NCBI GenBank assembly: GCA_946482575.1
Contig: CAMLRZ010000001.1
Span: 1 to 64,000 of the forward strand
Direction of reading: 5' to 3'
Origin: an uncultured Candidatus Saccharibacteria bacterium
GTDB lineage: Bacteria; Patescibacteria; Saccharimonadia; Saccharimonadales; UBA4665
Length of the DNA: 64,000 bases
Shown: positions 1 through 8,933 of the stretch, in pieces
Position numbering within the stretch: the first letter of the stretch is position 1
How the letters are laid out: each line of letters begins with the position of its first letter
Program-made: the position numbers and the translations under genes
Notes under the pieces: generated by a model
Databases searched by the model: none
Seen by the model: only the letters and a program-made list of their open reading frames with translations
What the model was told of the DNA's origin: nothing

Positions 1-958
1 GGAATGCCAGGGAATTATTGACTTGGTTAGGGAAGTCGCTGCGACCAGTAGCCACGATGGCTGCTCCGGCAGCTTTGGCTTCGTCGGGCATAATTTCGGG
101 CACGGGGTTGGCCATAGCAAAAATAATAGGATCTTTGGCCATGGTTTTGACCATATCCGGCTTTAGCAGGCCGGGCTGGGACACGCCCAAGAAAATGTCC
201 GCTCCCTGAACGGCGTCAGCCAGTGAACCATCAGTTTGTTCTTGGTTAAATTCGGCAAGCGTTTGCTTTTCTGGGTTAAGGTCTTGGCGGTTTTTGGTGA
301 CGATTCCTTTGCTGTCTACGGCCACAATATTGCTGCCGGCATACAGGTGGATGAGCTTTGCGATTGCCACACCTGCTGCGCCCGCGCCCACCAGCACAAT
401 TTTGCAATCTTTGAGGTTGCGACCGGTAATTTTGGTGGCGTTAATGAGGCCAGCTAGTGTAACGACTGCTGTACCGTGCTGATCGTCGTGCATTACAGGG
501 ATTGGCAGTTCAGCCTTTAAGCGCTCTTCTACCTCAAAACATAGTGGCGCAGCGATATCTTCTAAGTTGATGCCGCCAAAACTTGGCGCCATGGCTTTTA
601 CGGCGGCTACAATTTCGTCGGCAGTGTGTACATTCAATACAATAGGTACTGCGTCGATGTTGGCGAATGTCTTAAAGAGCATGGCTTTGCCCTCCATAAC
701 CGGCAGCGCCCCGTACGGGCCAATATTACCCAAACCCAGCACGGCTGAACCATCACTAATAACGGCAACATTATTGTTGAGCCAGGTGTAATCGCGGGTT
801 TCTTCGGGATGTTCGGCAACGTAGCTGCTTACTGCGCCTACGCCGGGCGAGTAGTATGTGCTCAGCTTTTCTTTGCTGTCCACGACGTCACGGGGCTGGA
901 TAGTGATTTTGCCCTTAAGTTCTTTATGTTTTTCGAGTGCGAGTTTTGAGTAATCCAT
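1..958 (-). CDS. Malic enzyme (NAD(P)-dependent, short bacterial type), C-terminus cut by window edge
   Basis: Oxidatively decarboxylates malate to pyruvate with reduction of NAD(P). About 319 codons are present and the frame runs off the left edge. Visible family features are the N-terminal YYSPGVGAV block, SDGSAVLGLGNIGP, the metal/substrate block with MHDDQHGTA, and the Rossmann glycine motif VGAGAAGVA followed by the late MANPVPEI block, in the order of the ~390-residue bacterial malic enzymes. The ATG at 958 is chosen because a TACAAT -10 box ends 6 nt before it and there is no Shine-Dalgarno sequence, suggesting a leaderless mRNA. Cofactor preference cannot be read here. Confidence 0.93.
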   Translation of the reverse strand, partial: MDYSKLALEKHKELKGKITIQPRDVVDSKEKLSTYYSPGVGAVSSYVAEHPEETRDYTWLNNNVAVISDGSAVLGLGNIGPYGALPVMEGKAMLFKTFANIDAVPIVLNVHTADEIVAAVKAMAPSFGGINLEDIAAPLCFEVEERLKAELPIPVMHDDQHGTAVVTLAGLINATKITGRNLKDCKIVLVGAGAAGVAIAKLIHLYAGSNIVAVDSKGIVTKNRQDLNPEKQTLAEFNQEQTDGSLADAVQGADIFLGVSQPGLLKPDMVKTMAKDPIIFAMANPVPEIMPDEAKAAGAAIVATGRSDFPNQVNNSLAF

Positions 959-964
959 GTGTTA

Positions 965-970
965 ATTGTA
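965..970 (-). promoter_or_regulatory. -10 box of malic enzyme promoter
   Basis: TACAAT on the minus strand, 6 nt upstream of the malic enzyme ATG, so transcription should begin at or next to the start codon. The -35 is weak (CAGTTG at 17-nt spacing). Confidence 0.55.
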
Positions 971-1000
971 CACCGCAGACTGCGATTCAACTGGTGTAAT

Positions 1001-1654
1001 TTATGAGGCAAATGAAATAGGTTGAAAGTCTTGATGCTCACGGGCAAATTGGCGAGCTTCGACCTCTTGTGCCGAAGCATAACTAAGCAGCGAATCCGGA
1101 CTCGTAAGCGACACCGCACCTAGTAGCGCCGCACCGCCGCTTACAATGTACATGGCTGCAGCATGACTTGTGCTTGCCTCAATGCCTGCCACCGTAGCTC
1201 CGGCGAGCGCGGCTAGGCCGATGCCTTGCACCATTCGCACAGCGCGCGGCTGGTTGTATAACAACACAGTGTCTTCTTGCGTTACATGCCATAACTCGTG
1301 ACGCAGGCTGTCGTTAAGGTCAGCAATGTTGGGGTCGGTAACAGAAGTACCCAGCCCAATATGCGGGTAGTAGATGCTGTTTTGGTGCATTTGCGGCACG
1401 GTGTATAAACAAGCGCGCGCGTTACGACTGGTGCGCGGTAAGGTGCCATGAGGGTGGATCGTCACGAGCAAGTGAGCCAGATCCGGCTTCTCCAATCTGT
1501 AGTCATTCATATATTCAGTGATATGATCGTAATCGATATAAAGTTGATCCGCCAAGGCCTCGGTGCCGGGTGCGTAATAGGTCAAGGGTTGCGGCGACAG
1601 AGGAGAGGGAAGCACGGAGGCAGCTGCAGTAAGTGTGTCGATTCGACGCGGCAT
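1001..1654 (-). CDS. Membrane protein with HExxH zinc-protease-like motif, unknown function
   Basis: 217 residues from the ATG at 1654. That start is preferred over the ATG 8 codons upstream because a TTGACA-18-TACAGT promoter lies across those first codons. The protein has a metallopeptidase-like motif RHELWH (His119, Glu120, His123 in this numbering), followed by two hydrophobic segments rich in Ala/Gly (about 145-160 and 163-182) and a later acidic stretch (QEVEARQFA) that could supply a third, gluzincin-type zinc ligand. This arrangement suggests a membrane-bound minimal metallopeptidase, but I do not recognise the family and activity is inferred from the motif alone. It lies between the malic enzyme gene and rplS. 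Confidence 0.6.
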   Translation of the reverse strand: MPRRIDTLTAAASVLPSPLSPQPLTYYAPGTEALADQLYIDYDHITEYMNDYRLEKPDLAHLLVTIHPHGTLPRTSRNARACLYTVPQMHQNSIYYPHIGLGTSVTDPNIADLNDSLRHELWHVTQEDTVLLYNQPRAVRMVQGIGLAALAGATVAGIEASTSHAAAMYIVSGGAALLGAVSLTSPDSLLSYASAQEVEARQFAREHQDFQPISFAS

Positions 1655-1664
1655 GGTTGCTGCT

Positions 1665-1694
1665 ACTGTAGGGTGCATGCGGACCGATTGTCAA
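1665..1694 (-). promoter_or_regulatory. Sigma-70 type promoter of HExxH protein gene
   Basis: TTGACA (1694-1689), 18-nt spacer, TACAGT (1670-1665) on the minus strand. The -10 ends 10 nt before the ATG at 1654. Confidence 0.6.
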
Positions 1695-1733
1695 ATATGT
1701 GCCAGGGTATTTTCATATCTCAACAGATGTGCT

Positions 1734-1739
1734 ATACTT
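1734..1739 (+). promoter_or_regulatory. -10 box upstream of rplS
   Basis: TATACT within TGCTATACTTG, 37 nt before the rplS ATG, so the rplS mRNA has a short leader, unlike many neighbours. Confidence 0.5.
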
Positions 1740-1776
1740 GTCTTAAAGCAAATATTAGTGTAAAGTAGGTCAGGTT

Positions 1777-2211
1777 ATGCAATCTGTTATTCAAAAGATC
1801 AATGAAAAGTTCATGAAGCACGCTGTTGTTGACGTGAAAAGCGGCGACACTGTTAAAGTGCACCAAAAAATTAAAGAAGGTAACAAAGAGCGTGTGCAGA
1901 TCTTCCAGGGTCTGGTAATCCGTACTGACCGCAAGGGCAGCCACACTTCTCGCATTACCGTTCGCCGTATCGCAAGTGGTATCGGCGTAGAAAAGAGCTT
2001 CCTGCTGCACAGCCCATTGGTTGTGAAGATCGAAGTTACCAAGCGAAGCAAAGTTCGCCGCAACTACTTGACTTACATGCGTGAGCGTACTGGTAAGTCA
2101 GCTCGCTTGACCAGCGTTGACTTTGACCGTAACGCAGTAAACACTGTTGCCGAAAAGCCTGCAGCAGCTGCCGCCGAAGCTCCTGAAGAAGCTGAAGCAA
2201 CGAAAGAGTAA
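1777..2211 (+). CDS. rplS: Large ribosomal subunit protein bL19
   Basis: bL19 sits at the interface between the 50S and 30S subunits. The 144-residue product has the typical core: GDTVKVHQKIKEGNKERVQIFQG, then GSHTSRITVRRIASGIGVEKSF split across the middle, and KVRRNYLTYMRERTGKSAR near residue 100. After the core there is a tail of about 25 residues rich in Ala and Glu that is longer than in the common ~115-residue homologues. It is a single gene, ending in a strong intrinsic terminator at 2226-2254. Confidence 0.97.
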   Translation: MQSVIQKINEKFMKHAVVDVKSGDTVKVHQKIKEGNKERVQIFQGLVIRTDRKGSHTSRITVRRIASGIGVEKSFLLHSPLVVKIEVTKRSKVRRNYLTYMRERTGKSARLTSVDFDRNAVNTVAEKPAAAAAEAPEEAEATKE

Positions 2212-2225
2212 ATCTTTACACTAGC

Positions 2226-2254
2226 AAAAAAGCCCTCATCACGAGGGCTTTTTT
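2226..2254 (+). terminator. Intrinsic terminator of rplS
   Basis: AAAAAAGCCCTC, loop ATCAC, GAGGGCTTTTTT: a perfect hairpin with a T-run, 14 nt after the rplS stop. The A/T symmetry lets it also serve the converging minus-strand gene. Confidence 0.9.
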
Positions 2255-2261
2255 GTTTGCG

Positions 2262-2540
2262 CTAGGCATTTTCCAGCGACATGGCAACTACATAGGTGCC
2301 TGGCGAAAGGTGCTCGACTACCTCGTCCATGGGGCTAGAGGGCACGGTGTCAAAGGCGTGTGTTTCGGCATCGTGAATGTCAAACACGGGGCCGTCCACG
2401 CCTTCGCGTAAGTCGTTATAGGCGATGCCGATTGCCGTTCCGCCGGCAACAAGCACGCCGGCGAGCGCCCAGGCACCAGCTCTTTTCATAATGCGCCCCA
2501 GGCCAGATGGCTCGGTGCGACTTTGTTCGGGTGAATACAT
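2262..2540 (-). CDS. Small single-pass membrane protein, unknown
   Basis: 92 residues from the ATG at 2540, which has GGAGAG 7 nt upstream; the in-frame codons above it lie in the promoter/leader. There is a short polar N-terminus with several basic residues (GRIMKRAG), one hydrophobic segment (about residues 20-37, ALAGVLVAGGTAIGIAY), then an acidic outside domain of about 55 residues. It resembles the many short N-anchored proteins of this genome in layout only. No family is recognised. It ends just past the rplS terminator. Confidence 0.5.
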   Translation of the reverse strand: MYSPEQSRTEPSGLGRIMKRAGAWALAGVLVAGGTAIGIAYNDLREGVDGPVFDIHDAETHAFDTVPSSPMDEVVEHLSPGTYVVAMSLENA

Positions 2541-2635
2541 ACCAATCTCTCCATTAGTATGTATGTACTGTATCGTGTTCTTGGCGAACGCGCAAATTGC
2601 TTTCATATGTGCTGCACATTCCAGGCAACATATGC

Positions 2636-2641
2636 TACGCT
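2636..2641 (+). promoter_or_regulatory. -10 box of rnhB (leaderless type)
   Basis: TACGCT, 7 nt before the rnhB ATG at 2649. There is no Shine-Dalgarno sequence between the box and the start. Confidence 0.45.
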
Positions 2642-2648
2642 GAATGTA

Positions 2649-3221
2649 ATGATAGTTGGTATAGACGAAGTTGGTCGTGGGTGTATGGCTGGCCCGCTGG
2701 TGGCAGGTGCGGTGTTATTGGAAAAGCCCATTCGTGGCCTCAAAGATTCCAAACTTCTTACTCGCCAACAGCGCGAGGTGTTTGATGTGCGTATTCGCGA
2801 ACGGGCATTGGCGTTTGGACTGGGTTGGGTCTCGGCCGAGGAGCTCGATACAGTGGGATTGACCGGTGCTGTTCGCCTGGCTATGGAACGCGCCTTGGCG
2901 CACATTACGGTGCCGTACGAATCGGTCATTATTGACGGTAATTACAACTTCTTAAAGCATATCGCCAATACGTCTACCATGATTAAGGCCGACAACGTGG
3001 TGCCAGCAGTAAGCGCGGCCAGTATTATTGCAAAAGTTGCGCGTGATAATTGGATGATCCAAGCAGCGCAGGAATTTCCTGGTTACGGGTTTGAATCGCA
3101 CGTAGGATACTGCACCAAAGCACATCGCGAAGCAGTAACCAGACTGGGGATTACCTCACTTCACCGGATGACATTCTCACCGGTCCGGCTGGCTAACGAA
3201 GCGCTGGAGATGCCGGCGTGA
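2649..3221 (+). CDS. rnhB: Ribonuclease HII
   Basis: Cleaves the RNA strand of RNA/DNA hybrids, including ribonucleotides left in DNA and Okazaki primers. The 190-residue protein starts directly at MIVGIDEVGRG, the canonical N-terminus. An open frame extends 30 codons further upstream, but its extra residues look unlike the family, and a -10 box precedes the ATG at 2649. Catalytic acidic residues are visible as Asp6, Glu7, Asp96 (VIIDGNY) and Asp115 (IKADNVV), and the SAASIIAKVARD helix is conserved. The stop overlaps the GTG start of the next gene by 4 nt, so the two are translationally coupled, a pairing seen in many bacteria. Confidence 0.96.
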   Translation: MIVGIDEVGRGCMAGPLVAGAVLLEKPIRGLKDSKLLTRQQREVFDVRIRERALAFGLGWVSAEELDTVGLTGAVRLAMERALAHITVPYESVIIDGNYNFLKHIANTSTMIKADNVVPAVSAASIIAKVARDNWMIQAAQEFPGYGFESHVGYCTKAHREAVTRLGITSLHRMTFSPVRLANEALEMPA

Positions 3222-3565
3222 CCACGTTTGACACAGGCAGGAAAGCAGAGGCGGCTGCGGCCGCTTTTTTAGTGCGCAAAGGTTGTATTATTGTGGCGCA
3301 AAATTGGCGCACTCCGCGCTGCGAGATTGATATTATTGCGGAACGCGGGGGTGTTATGTATTTGTGCGAGGTAAAATACCGTCGCACCAATAATTCGGGT
3401 AGCGGCATAGAATACATTACGCCACAAAAGGTACGACAAATGCAGTTTGCGGCTCAAACTTGGGTGCATGTGCACAGCTGGCGGGGCGAATATCAACTGT
3501 GTGCTATTGAAGTTTCGGGCGTTGACTTTAGAATAACCAATGTCGTAAAAGATATTAGCTCCTAG
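3218..3565 (+). CDS. YraN/UPF0102 family nuclease-fold protein
   Basis: 115 residues, GTG start overlapping the rnhB stop (GTGA). It shows the family hallmarks: G-x-x-A-E-x-x-A-A near the N-terminus, NWR, then the endonuclease-like core C-EIDIIAE and YLCEVKYR (residues about 35-55), corresponding to the E/D...EVK signature of restriction-endonuclease-fold proteins. The cellular role of UPF0102 proteins is poorly defined; a Holliday-junction or repair role has been proposed from the fold. Its 3' end overlaps the converging gene by 11 bp. Confidence 0.85.
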   Translation: MTTFDTGRKAEAAAAAFLVRKGCIIVAQNWRTPRCEIDIIAERGGVMYLCEVKYRRTNNSGSGIEYITPQKVRQMQFAAQTWVHVHSWRGEYQLCAIEVSGVDFRITNVVKDISS

Positions 3566-5924
3566 GAGTTACGTATCGCTGGCCGCCCCAAACTCCAGCC
3601 GTTACGGGCGGCTGAGCGTTCTTGGCATATGAGCTGCACTGGGCCAGAACTGGGCATGTCTGACACACTTCTTTGGTTTTGAGTGTTATCGGGCGATTCG
3701 ATGTTTTTACTACTTGGTCATGTCTGCGGGCACTGCATGCCGCTTCTTCTTGCCACTCAAAAGCGCCATCTATCATGGCTAAAATGCCAAAATAGGGATG
3801 CCGAATTAGCGAGGCAACCTTATTGCGGACTCTGGTGTAGTTGCCCTGCGAACCATCGGGGCGTTTTACGATAGCTTTGCCTGATAACCCCAAGTCATGA
3901 ACTAAGTTGGCAAGGTAATCAACTTCGGTTGGATTCAGGTAACTGCACAAAAGCTCCAAGGAGGCATTTATATCTACTTGCTCAAAATTCGTGTCGTTGT
4001 GGCCGATAAGGTGATGATACGTTTTTGATTGCTCATGGCTATCTATATAATCATCAAGCCGACCCGTAAGTGTTCGTACAGCATGCTGTCGCCGTTCAAG
4101 AATACGACTAACCTGTTGTGGTCGCATTTGCAGTTCACGAGAGAGCTCGACTACTGACGGATAGCGTCCATACTGATCTTTGAAATCGTGCGCAGTGTAA
4201 TACATTTTGCTGAAAAGGACGTAGTCGCCCGTAGGTACCCCTATGGAGTTGGCGGTTTCGCGTTGCAAATGTTGTCTGATCCAGAAGGGGGCATAGGTAC
4301 TAAACTTGGTTCCTCTGTCGGGGTCAAATCGCTGGGCAGCGTGGCCAATAGCGCGCAGCGCAACTTGAAGAGCGTCTTCTAGCGGCAGAAAAAGGCGATC
4401 CCCTTTGGCTAGCGCCACACCCCAGGCGGCGAGTTTAAAGTTATGTTGCACAAATGTGGCTATGGCTTTGTCAACTTCCTCGGGATCGTCGCTGGTTTGT
4501 ATAATGCGGGCCAAATCAGTCTCTTCTTGAGCGCTCAAAAGCGAATGATTGAAGTTTGTCTTGAACCATTCTGATTCGTACACACCTTTGACGCTATGCG
4601 GCGGAGGTACTTTAAAGGTGTCTGATGTAAGGGGTGATAAAAAGTGCTGGGGTACGGCTGTATACAATGGCAAATTACATGACTTTCCGCCGGTACCGGG
4701 GAGTGCGCGCGCGTATGCTGACGGTTCATAAGTGACTGTGGGCAGCCACTTATCATGTAACACGCTGTACGGAGACATGCCTCGTTTGACTCTACCCTCG
4801 GTGACCAAGCGCCGAGTTACGATCTGGACACTTTTAAGTGAAAGACCGGAGCAGTGAGCGATCATGGCATTGGTGGCCGCTGGTTTTTCTTCTGTAGCAA
4901 TTTGCTTAGTCCATATGCACCCCAGACACTTCGTGACCGTGCTTTCTAGATGAACGACTTCACCGGCGGCTTGCTGGGCGGTAGACGAGCACGTGTAACT
5001 ATTAGTGGTGAGTGTGAATATTTTGCGCCCCAGATCGGTTGGCGTGAAAATTGTTTTGTTGCGTGTTTTACTGAGTCCGTTTACGGCCTCAACAATTCCA
5101 AGGTCTACAAAACGGGCAGTCGTGGGAATAACCGTGCTTAGTGAGATGTCTTGGCAATCAGCAATAAGCGAGTTTTCGGCCCCGGCAATTTCTTTGCGGT
5201 TTGCCTTGCCCCATAAGCAGGCTAAACAGCCTAGAACCTGACGCTGCTGATCAGTGAACGAGGCGTAGAGCGTGTCGGCCTCTTTGCTAAACTGCGGACA
5301 AAACAGCACACTGGGCGCCTTGGGCATATATTCCTGTGCTTTATCGGTTGGAGTGTAGCAGATTGGGTCTCGTCCGCCATGTTGCCGCGGCCGCTCTGTA
5401 ACAATGGTTCTATCTAGTAAGTCTGCCTGGGTAAATTTGCCAAGCATAGTATTCACGACACTGGGGTCGCGACTATTGCAGCTACCTATATCGATTGAGG
5501 TTGGTTCTTTGCCGCGGGCCACCAAACACGAAACACAGCGCAAAAAGCTCTTTTGGAGCTTCGTGATGCCGGCTAGCGGCTGGTCGCTTTTTTGCCTGTC
5601 GCATTGTTCTATGGGAGCAGGCAAGACGTCTCGCCCTGCCGGTGTGAGGCCGTGTTCTGTGTATGAGGGCCCTCTAGTCCCTGGCTTGGGCGGCTGGGTA
5701 CGTGGTCGTACATCTACTAGTTCTTGCTCCTGCAAATAATTCAAGCTTCGCATAACTTGATGCCGCGATAGCTCTGTGCACGCTGCAATTTGCCGAGTGG
5801 CCTCGGTGGCATAATATGGCTCGTTACTAGAGATGCACGCCAAACAACCTAAAACCTGCTGGTGTCGTTCCGAAAGTTCAGTCTCTAAAGGTGCCGGTAA
5901 TTCGGCATGAGCAGGCGTTTCCAT
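3555..5924 (-). CDS. Sigma-70-like factor fused to C-terminal WhiB-like Fe-S domain, with four Cys-bearing winged-helix repeats
   Basis: 789 residues from the ATG at 5924. Residues ~20-385 hold four ~100-residue winged-helix-like repeats, each opening with a C-x2-C pair in a helix (GCLAC, RCVSC, GCLAC, KCLGC) and a third Cys 15-21 residues later (AACTELS, GSCNSRD, ADCQDIS, AHCSGLS). Residues ~455-565 read as sigma region 1.2-2 (LSAQEETDLARI; RFDPDRGTKFSTYAPFWIRQHL), followed by region 3 (RYPSVVELSRELQMRPQQVSRI) and a weak region 4. The last 65 residues are WhiB-like: C730, C754-x2-C757-x5-C763, then GVWGG. It probably binds Fe-S and redirects RNA polymerase. An alternative start 27 codons upstream, inside pepN, has GGAG 8 nt before it, so the N-terminus is uncertain. 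Sits 17 nt after pepN. Confidence 0.8.
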   Translation of the reverse strand: METPAHAELPAPLETELSERHQQVLGCLACISSNEPYYATEATRQIAACTELSRHQVMRSLNYLQEQELVDVRPRTQPPKPGTRGPSYTEHGLTPAGRDVLPAPIEQCDRQKSDQPLAGITKLQKSFLRCVSCLVARGKEPTSIDIGSCNSRDPSVVNTMLGKFTQADLLDRTIVTERPRQHGGRDPICYTPTDKAQEYMPKAPSVLFCPQFSKEADTLYASFTDQQRQVLGCLACLWGKANRKEIAGAENSLIADCQDISLSTVIPTTARFVDLGIVEAVNGLSKTRNKTIFTPTDLGRKIFTLTTNSYTCSSTAQQAAGEVVHLESTVTKCLGCIWTKQIATEEKPAATNAMIAHCSGLSLKSVQIVTRRLVTEGRVKRGMSPYSVLHDKWLPTVTYEPSAYARALPGTGGKSCNLPLYTAVPQHFLSPLTSDTFKVPPPHSVKGVYESEWFKTNFNHSLLSAQEETDLARIIQTSDDPEEVDKAIATFVQHNFKLAAWGVALAKGDRLFLPLEDALQVALRAIGHAAQRFDPDRGTKFSTYAPFWIRQHLQRETANSIGVPTGDYVLFSKMYYTAHDFKDQYGRYPSVVELSRELQMRPQQVSRILERRQHAVRTLTGRLDDYIDSHEQSKTYHHLIGHNDTNFEQVDINASLELLCSYLNPTEVDYLANLVHDLGLSGKAIVKRPDGSQGNYTRVRNKVASLIRHPYFGILAMIDGAFEWQEEAACSARRHDQVVKTSNRPITLKTKEVCQTCPVLAQCSSYAKNAQPPVTAGVWGGQRYVTPRS

Positions 5925-5941
5925 TTTTGTGAGTACGAGTT

Positions 5942-8503
5942 CTAGCTGGCGGTAAAGTAGTCCTGGATAGCCGTAAGGTCGCGATCGCGCCAGGCGGATT
6001 GCCATTCGATCATCTCCATGCCTTGTTTGTAGGCACGGTCGATCGAAGGCTCCATGACAGATTCAAAGAACTGCTTATATTCAGGCAAAAAGTTGCTGTG
6101 GCTGGTAACGCGAGCTACGTATACCGGCATTCGGGTGAATGACGTATCGGCACCCAAATTGTCCTTGAGCCACTGCCAGTTTTCCTGCAGCCACTGCCAG
6201 GTGGCGGTTCGGGCGTGGCGGTTACCGAGGCTGTAAGCAATCCAGTAGGCTACGTCCTGCAAACGAACGTCGTCAGAGGTAATCATGCTCAAGGCTCGTT
6301 GCACAAGTTCCGGCTGCTTAAAAGCGGTAATGGCGGCGGCCAAGGTCACGCGCTCTTCGGGCGACGGGCTGGTGTTGTGCAAGCGAACAAGCTTATCGAA
6401 CGTTGCGGCATCGCCGTGGCGAGCTGCGGTAGTGTAGGTTACACCACGCAAGTCAGGAGCGATATCTTCGGAAGTTTCCATGTCCTTGAACCACTGCAGC
6501 ATGGTGTCGACTACCTGTTTTTCTTCGGATATGCTGGCAATGCCCAAGATGGTAGGGCGTAATAGATGATCAAAGTGCGTGTCGTTCTCTTTGGGTTTCA
6601 TGCCAAGGCGCGCTAATTGCTCGGCAACCAGCTTGCGGCCGTAGGGCTTCATAGCCTCGCGCAGGTCTTCGCTGTCCATAACTAAACGGATTGATCCAAA
6701 GTTACTGGCCATAACGTCCCATACTGCATCGTTGGCTTCATGTGCGTAAGCTTCTAGTAATGCCAGTGCAGAGGCTGTGCTACCGTATCCGGCTTTAGCG
6801 GCTTCAAAAGCATCACTCAAAATGCCGAGGCGGTCAAGCGGGGCTAGTTTGTTGTCGCGCACGTCCTGTGCTAGTTTTTGCAGGTGCTCAGGATTATAAA
6901 TTACGCGGCAGAAACTGGTTTGGCCAAGGTTGAGCTTAAGATGATCGGGGTTGTTGGTTGTAAAATGCAGCTCAGCTTTATCTAACATGTCTGGTGCGCC
7001 ATCGCCGGCATTCAACGCAACGGGCCACAAAGCTGCGTCATCGGTGTTTGTGCGGCGAGCAGCAGGATTCATGCGGAACGGTGTTTGCGTTAGCTCGACA
7101 TCTTCGCCGTCAATAGTAGCGTTGATAACAGGATAGCCAGGTTGACTGGTCCAGGCGCCCATCATGGTCTTAACAGGTTTTTTGGAGACGTGCTCCAAGG
7201 CATCCCACAGATCAACCGTATCCGTGTTTTTGTAGGCGTGCTGCTTGAGGTAATAGCGCAGGCCATCGCGGAACGCTGTTTCGCCCAAGTATTTTTTGAG
7301 CATCAAAATGCTGCTGCCACCTTTGTTGTAGCTAATAGCATCAAAAATGGTGCGGATCTCGTCGGGGTGATTGACGGCTACTTCAATCGGGTGTGTGTTC
7401 TCGAGTGCATCTAGTTTGAGCGCCAATTGCTGCTCTTCTACGATGTACTGCGTCATCATGTCCCATTCGGGGAATAGTTTATCAACGGCGAAGTAGGCCA
7501 TAATGTTGGCAAAACCTTCGTTGAGCCAGAGGTCTGTCCACCATCGCATGGTGACTAAGTTGCCGAACCACTGGTGAGTCAGTTCATGACAGATAACTTC
7601 AGCTACATATTGCTTACTGAGCAAGCTGGTGTTGTCTGGGTCTACAAATAACGCATGTTCGCGGAAAGTAATAAGCCCCCAGTTTTCCATGGCACCAGCC
7701 GCAAAGTCGGGAAGCGCCACAAAGTCGCATTTTGGCAATGGGAAGGGAATGGCAAAATAATCTTCAAAGAACTCTAGGCAGCGTACGGCGGTTTCTAGAG
7801 CGAATTGAGTGTGACTAATGTTGTCACGAGTGGCGAATGTGCGTACCAGGGTGCCGTTTTTGGTAGTCTGCTCCAGGTGTTCCAACTCGCCATATACAAA
7901 GGCTAGCAAGTAGGTAGACATCACTGGTGTCGTTTCAAAAGTGGTAATTAGCGAGTCACCCTCAGTTTGTTGGGTCTTAATAGGTGTGTTTGCCAGTACG
8001 GTTTCGCCAGCAGGGCTGGTTAATGTAAGGTCAAAGGTTGCTTTGGCTTCGGGCTCGTCAATACAAGGAAAGGCCTGGCGAGCAAAGTGGCTCTCGAACT
8101 GAGAGGCGATCAGTTGCTTGTCTTGGCCGTCTTGCGTAAAGAAGCAGGGGTACACGCCGTCCATTGGCTTGGTAATTTTGCCGGTAAATTCCATAGTGAT
8201 GGTATATTCGCCAGCGTACAACAGATGGTCGGTATGTAGTCGCACTTCTTCTAACGTGTTTTGATGACTAACGCGACTTAAAACTACGTCGCTGTCGCCT
8301 TTTTTGTCATGTTTGACAATGGTGGCGCCGGTAATTTTAAGGCCGTTCTGGTGAAAGGTGATGCGCTGGCTGGGACGTCCAACTTTTTTACCGCGGACGG
8401 TAACGGTGCCGCTCAGGCGCATGTCGTTTCGATTAGGGTTAAGGGAAATTTGATACTGCGAAGGCTGAAAACCCTCAAAGAGTCGTTTAACTTTTTTGCT
8501 CAT
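5942..8503 (-). CDS. Aminopeptidase N-like M1 zinc aminopeptidase
   Basis: Removes N-terminal residues from peptides. The 853-residue protein has the complete M1 architecture: N-terminal beta domain, exopeptidase motif GAMEN (270-274), zinc site HELTHQWF (His306, Glu307, His310) with the third ligand Glu329 in NEGFA, and a long helical ERAP1-type C-terminal domain. It resembles the puromycin-sensitive/ERAP branch (~850 residues) more than E. coli PepN. There is no signal peptide, so it is probably cytosolic and could salvage amino acids from imported peptides, which suits an organism with few biosynthetic pathways. A TAGAAT box ends 6 nt before the ATG, suggesting a leaderless mRNA. Confidence 0.95.
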   Translation of the reverse strand: MSKKVKRLFEGFQPSQYQISLNPNRNDMRLSGTVTVRGKKVGRPSQRITFHQNGLKITGATIVKHDKKGDSDVVLSRVSHQNTLEEVRLHTDHLLYAGEYTITMEFTGKITKPMDGVYPCFFTQDGQDKQLIASQFESHFARQAFPCIDEPEAKATFDLTLTSPAGETVLANTPIKTQQTEGDSLITTFETTPVMSTYLLAFVYGELEHLEQTTKNGTLVRTFATRDNISHTQFALETAVRCLEFFEDYFAIPFPLPKCDFVALPDFAAGAMENWGLITFREHALFVDPDNTSLLSKQYVAEVICHELTHQWFGNLVTMRWWTDLWLNEGFANIMAYFAVDKLFPEWDMMTQYIVEEQQLALKLDALENTHPIEVAVNHPDEIRTIFDAISYNKGGSSILMLKKYLGETAFRDGLRYYLKQHAYKNTDTVDLWDALEHVSKKPVKTMMGAWTSQPGYPVINATIDGEDVELTQTPFRMNPAARRTNTDDAALWPVALNAGDGAPDMLDKAELHFTTNNPDHLKLNLGQTSFCRVIYNPEHLQKLAQDVRDNKLAPLDRLGILSDAFEAAKAGYGSTASALALLEAYAHEANDAVWDVMASNFGSIRLVMDSEDLREAMKPYGRKLVAEQLARLGMKPKENDTHFDHLLRPTILGIASISEEKQVVDTMLQWFKDMETSEDIAPDLRGVTYTTAARHGDAATFDKLVRLHNTSPSPEERVTLAAAITAFKQPELVQRALSMITSDDVRLQDVAYWIAYSLGNRHARTATWQWLQENWQWLKDNLGADTSFTRMPVYVARVTSHSNFLPEYKQFFESVMEPSIDRAYKQGMEMIEWQSAWRDRDLTAIQDYFTAS

Positions 8504-8576
8504 TATTCCATTCTATCATGCAGTATGCGCTGGCGAGTGCCGTTATTTTTATTTCGCCCTGGTGTATACTAAAGAC

Positions 8577-8933
8577 ATGACAGAAATGCTTCAAATAACT
8601 CCATTTGATGAGGTCGAGACACCACTGGCCGCAAATCCAGCATACCTATATGAAAACCACCAAACACCCAACGGGGAATTACCAATAACCGCTAATGACC
8701 GGACGAGAGTTTTGCAAGCTCTGCCGGCCGGAATAGCCGCAGACGTCGCTGCGCGAATAGAGGTCCAGTCACAGCCAGATTATCAGCCAGAAGCCAACTA
8801 TGAGGATGGGCCTTACATGGGTATTGTACTGAAGTATGCGCCTACAAAGACTCGGCAATATATTGGCGGCGTGGCAGTGAACGTATTTGCTGCACTTCTC
8901 GAGAAAAGACAGGCAGAAGCAACTGAAAATTGA
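8577..8933 (+). CDS. Hypothetical 118-residue soluble protein
   Basis: Begins at the ATG at 8577, which lies 6 nt after a TATACT box (8565-8570); the open frame continues upstream, but that part overlaps the promoter region. The product is acidic, with no membrane segment and no recognised motif. A Pro/Asn-rich N-terminal third is followed by a compact segment with DGPYMGIVLKYAP and a possible helix at the C-terminus (VFAALLEKRQAE). It is divergent from pepN with back-to-back promoters. It is judged a real gene because of its promoter and spacing, not because of homology. Confidence 0.5.
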   Translation: MTEMLQITPFDEVETPLAANPAYLYENHQTPNGELPITANDRTRVLQALPAGIAADVAARIEVQSQPDYQPEANYEDGPYMGIVLKYAPTKTRQYIGGVAVNVFAALLEKRQAEATEN

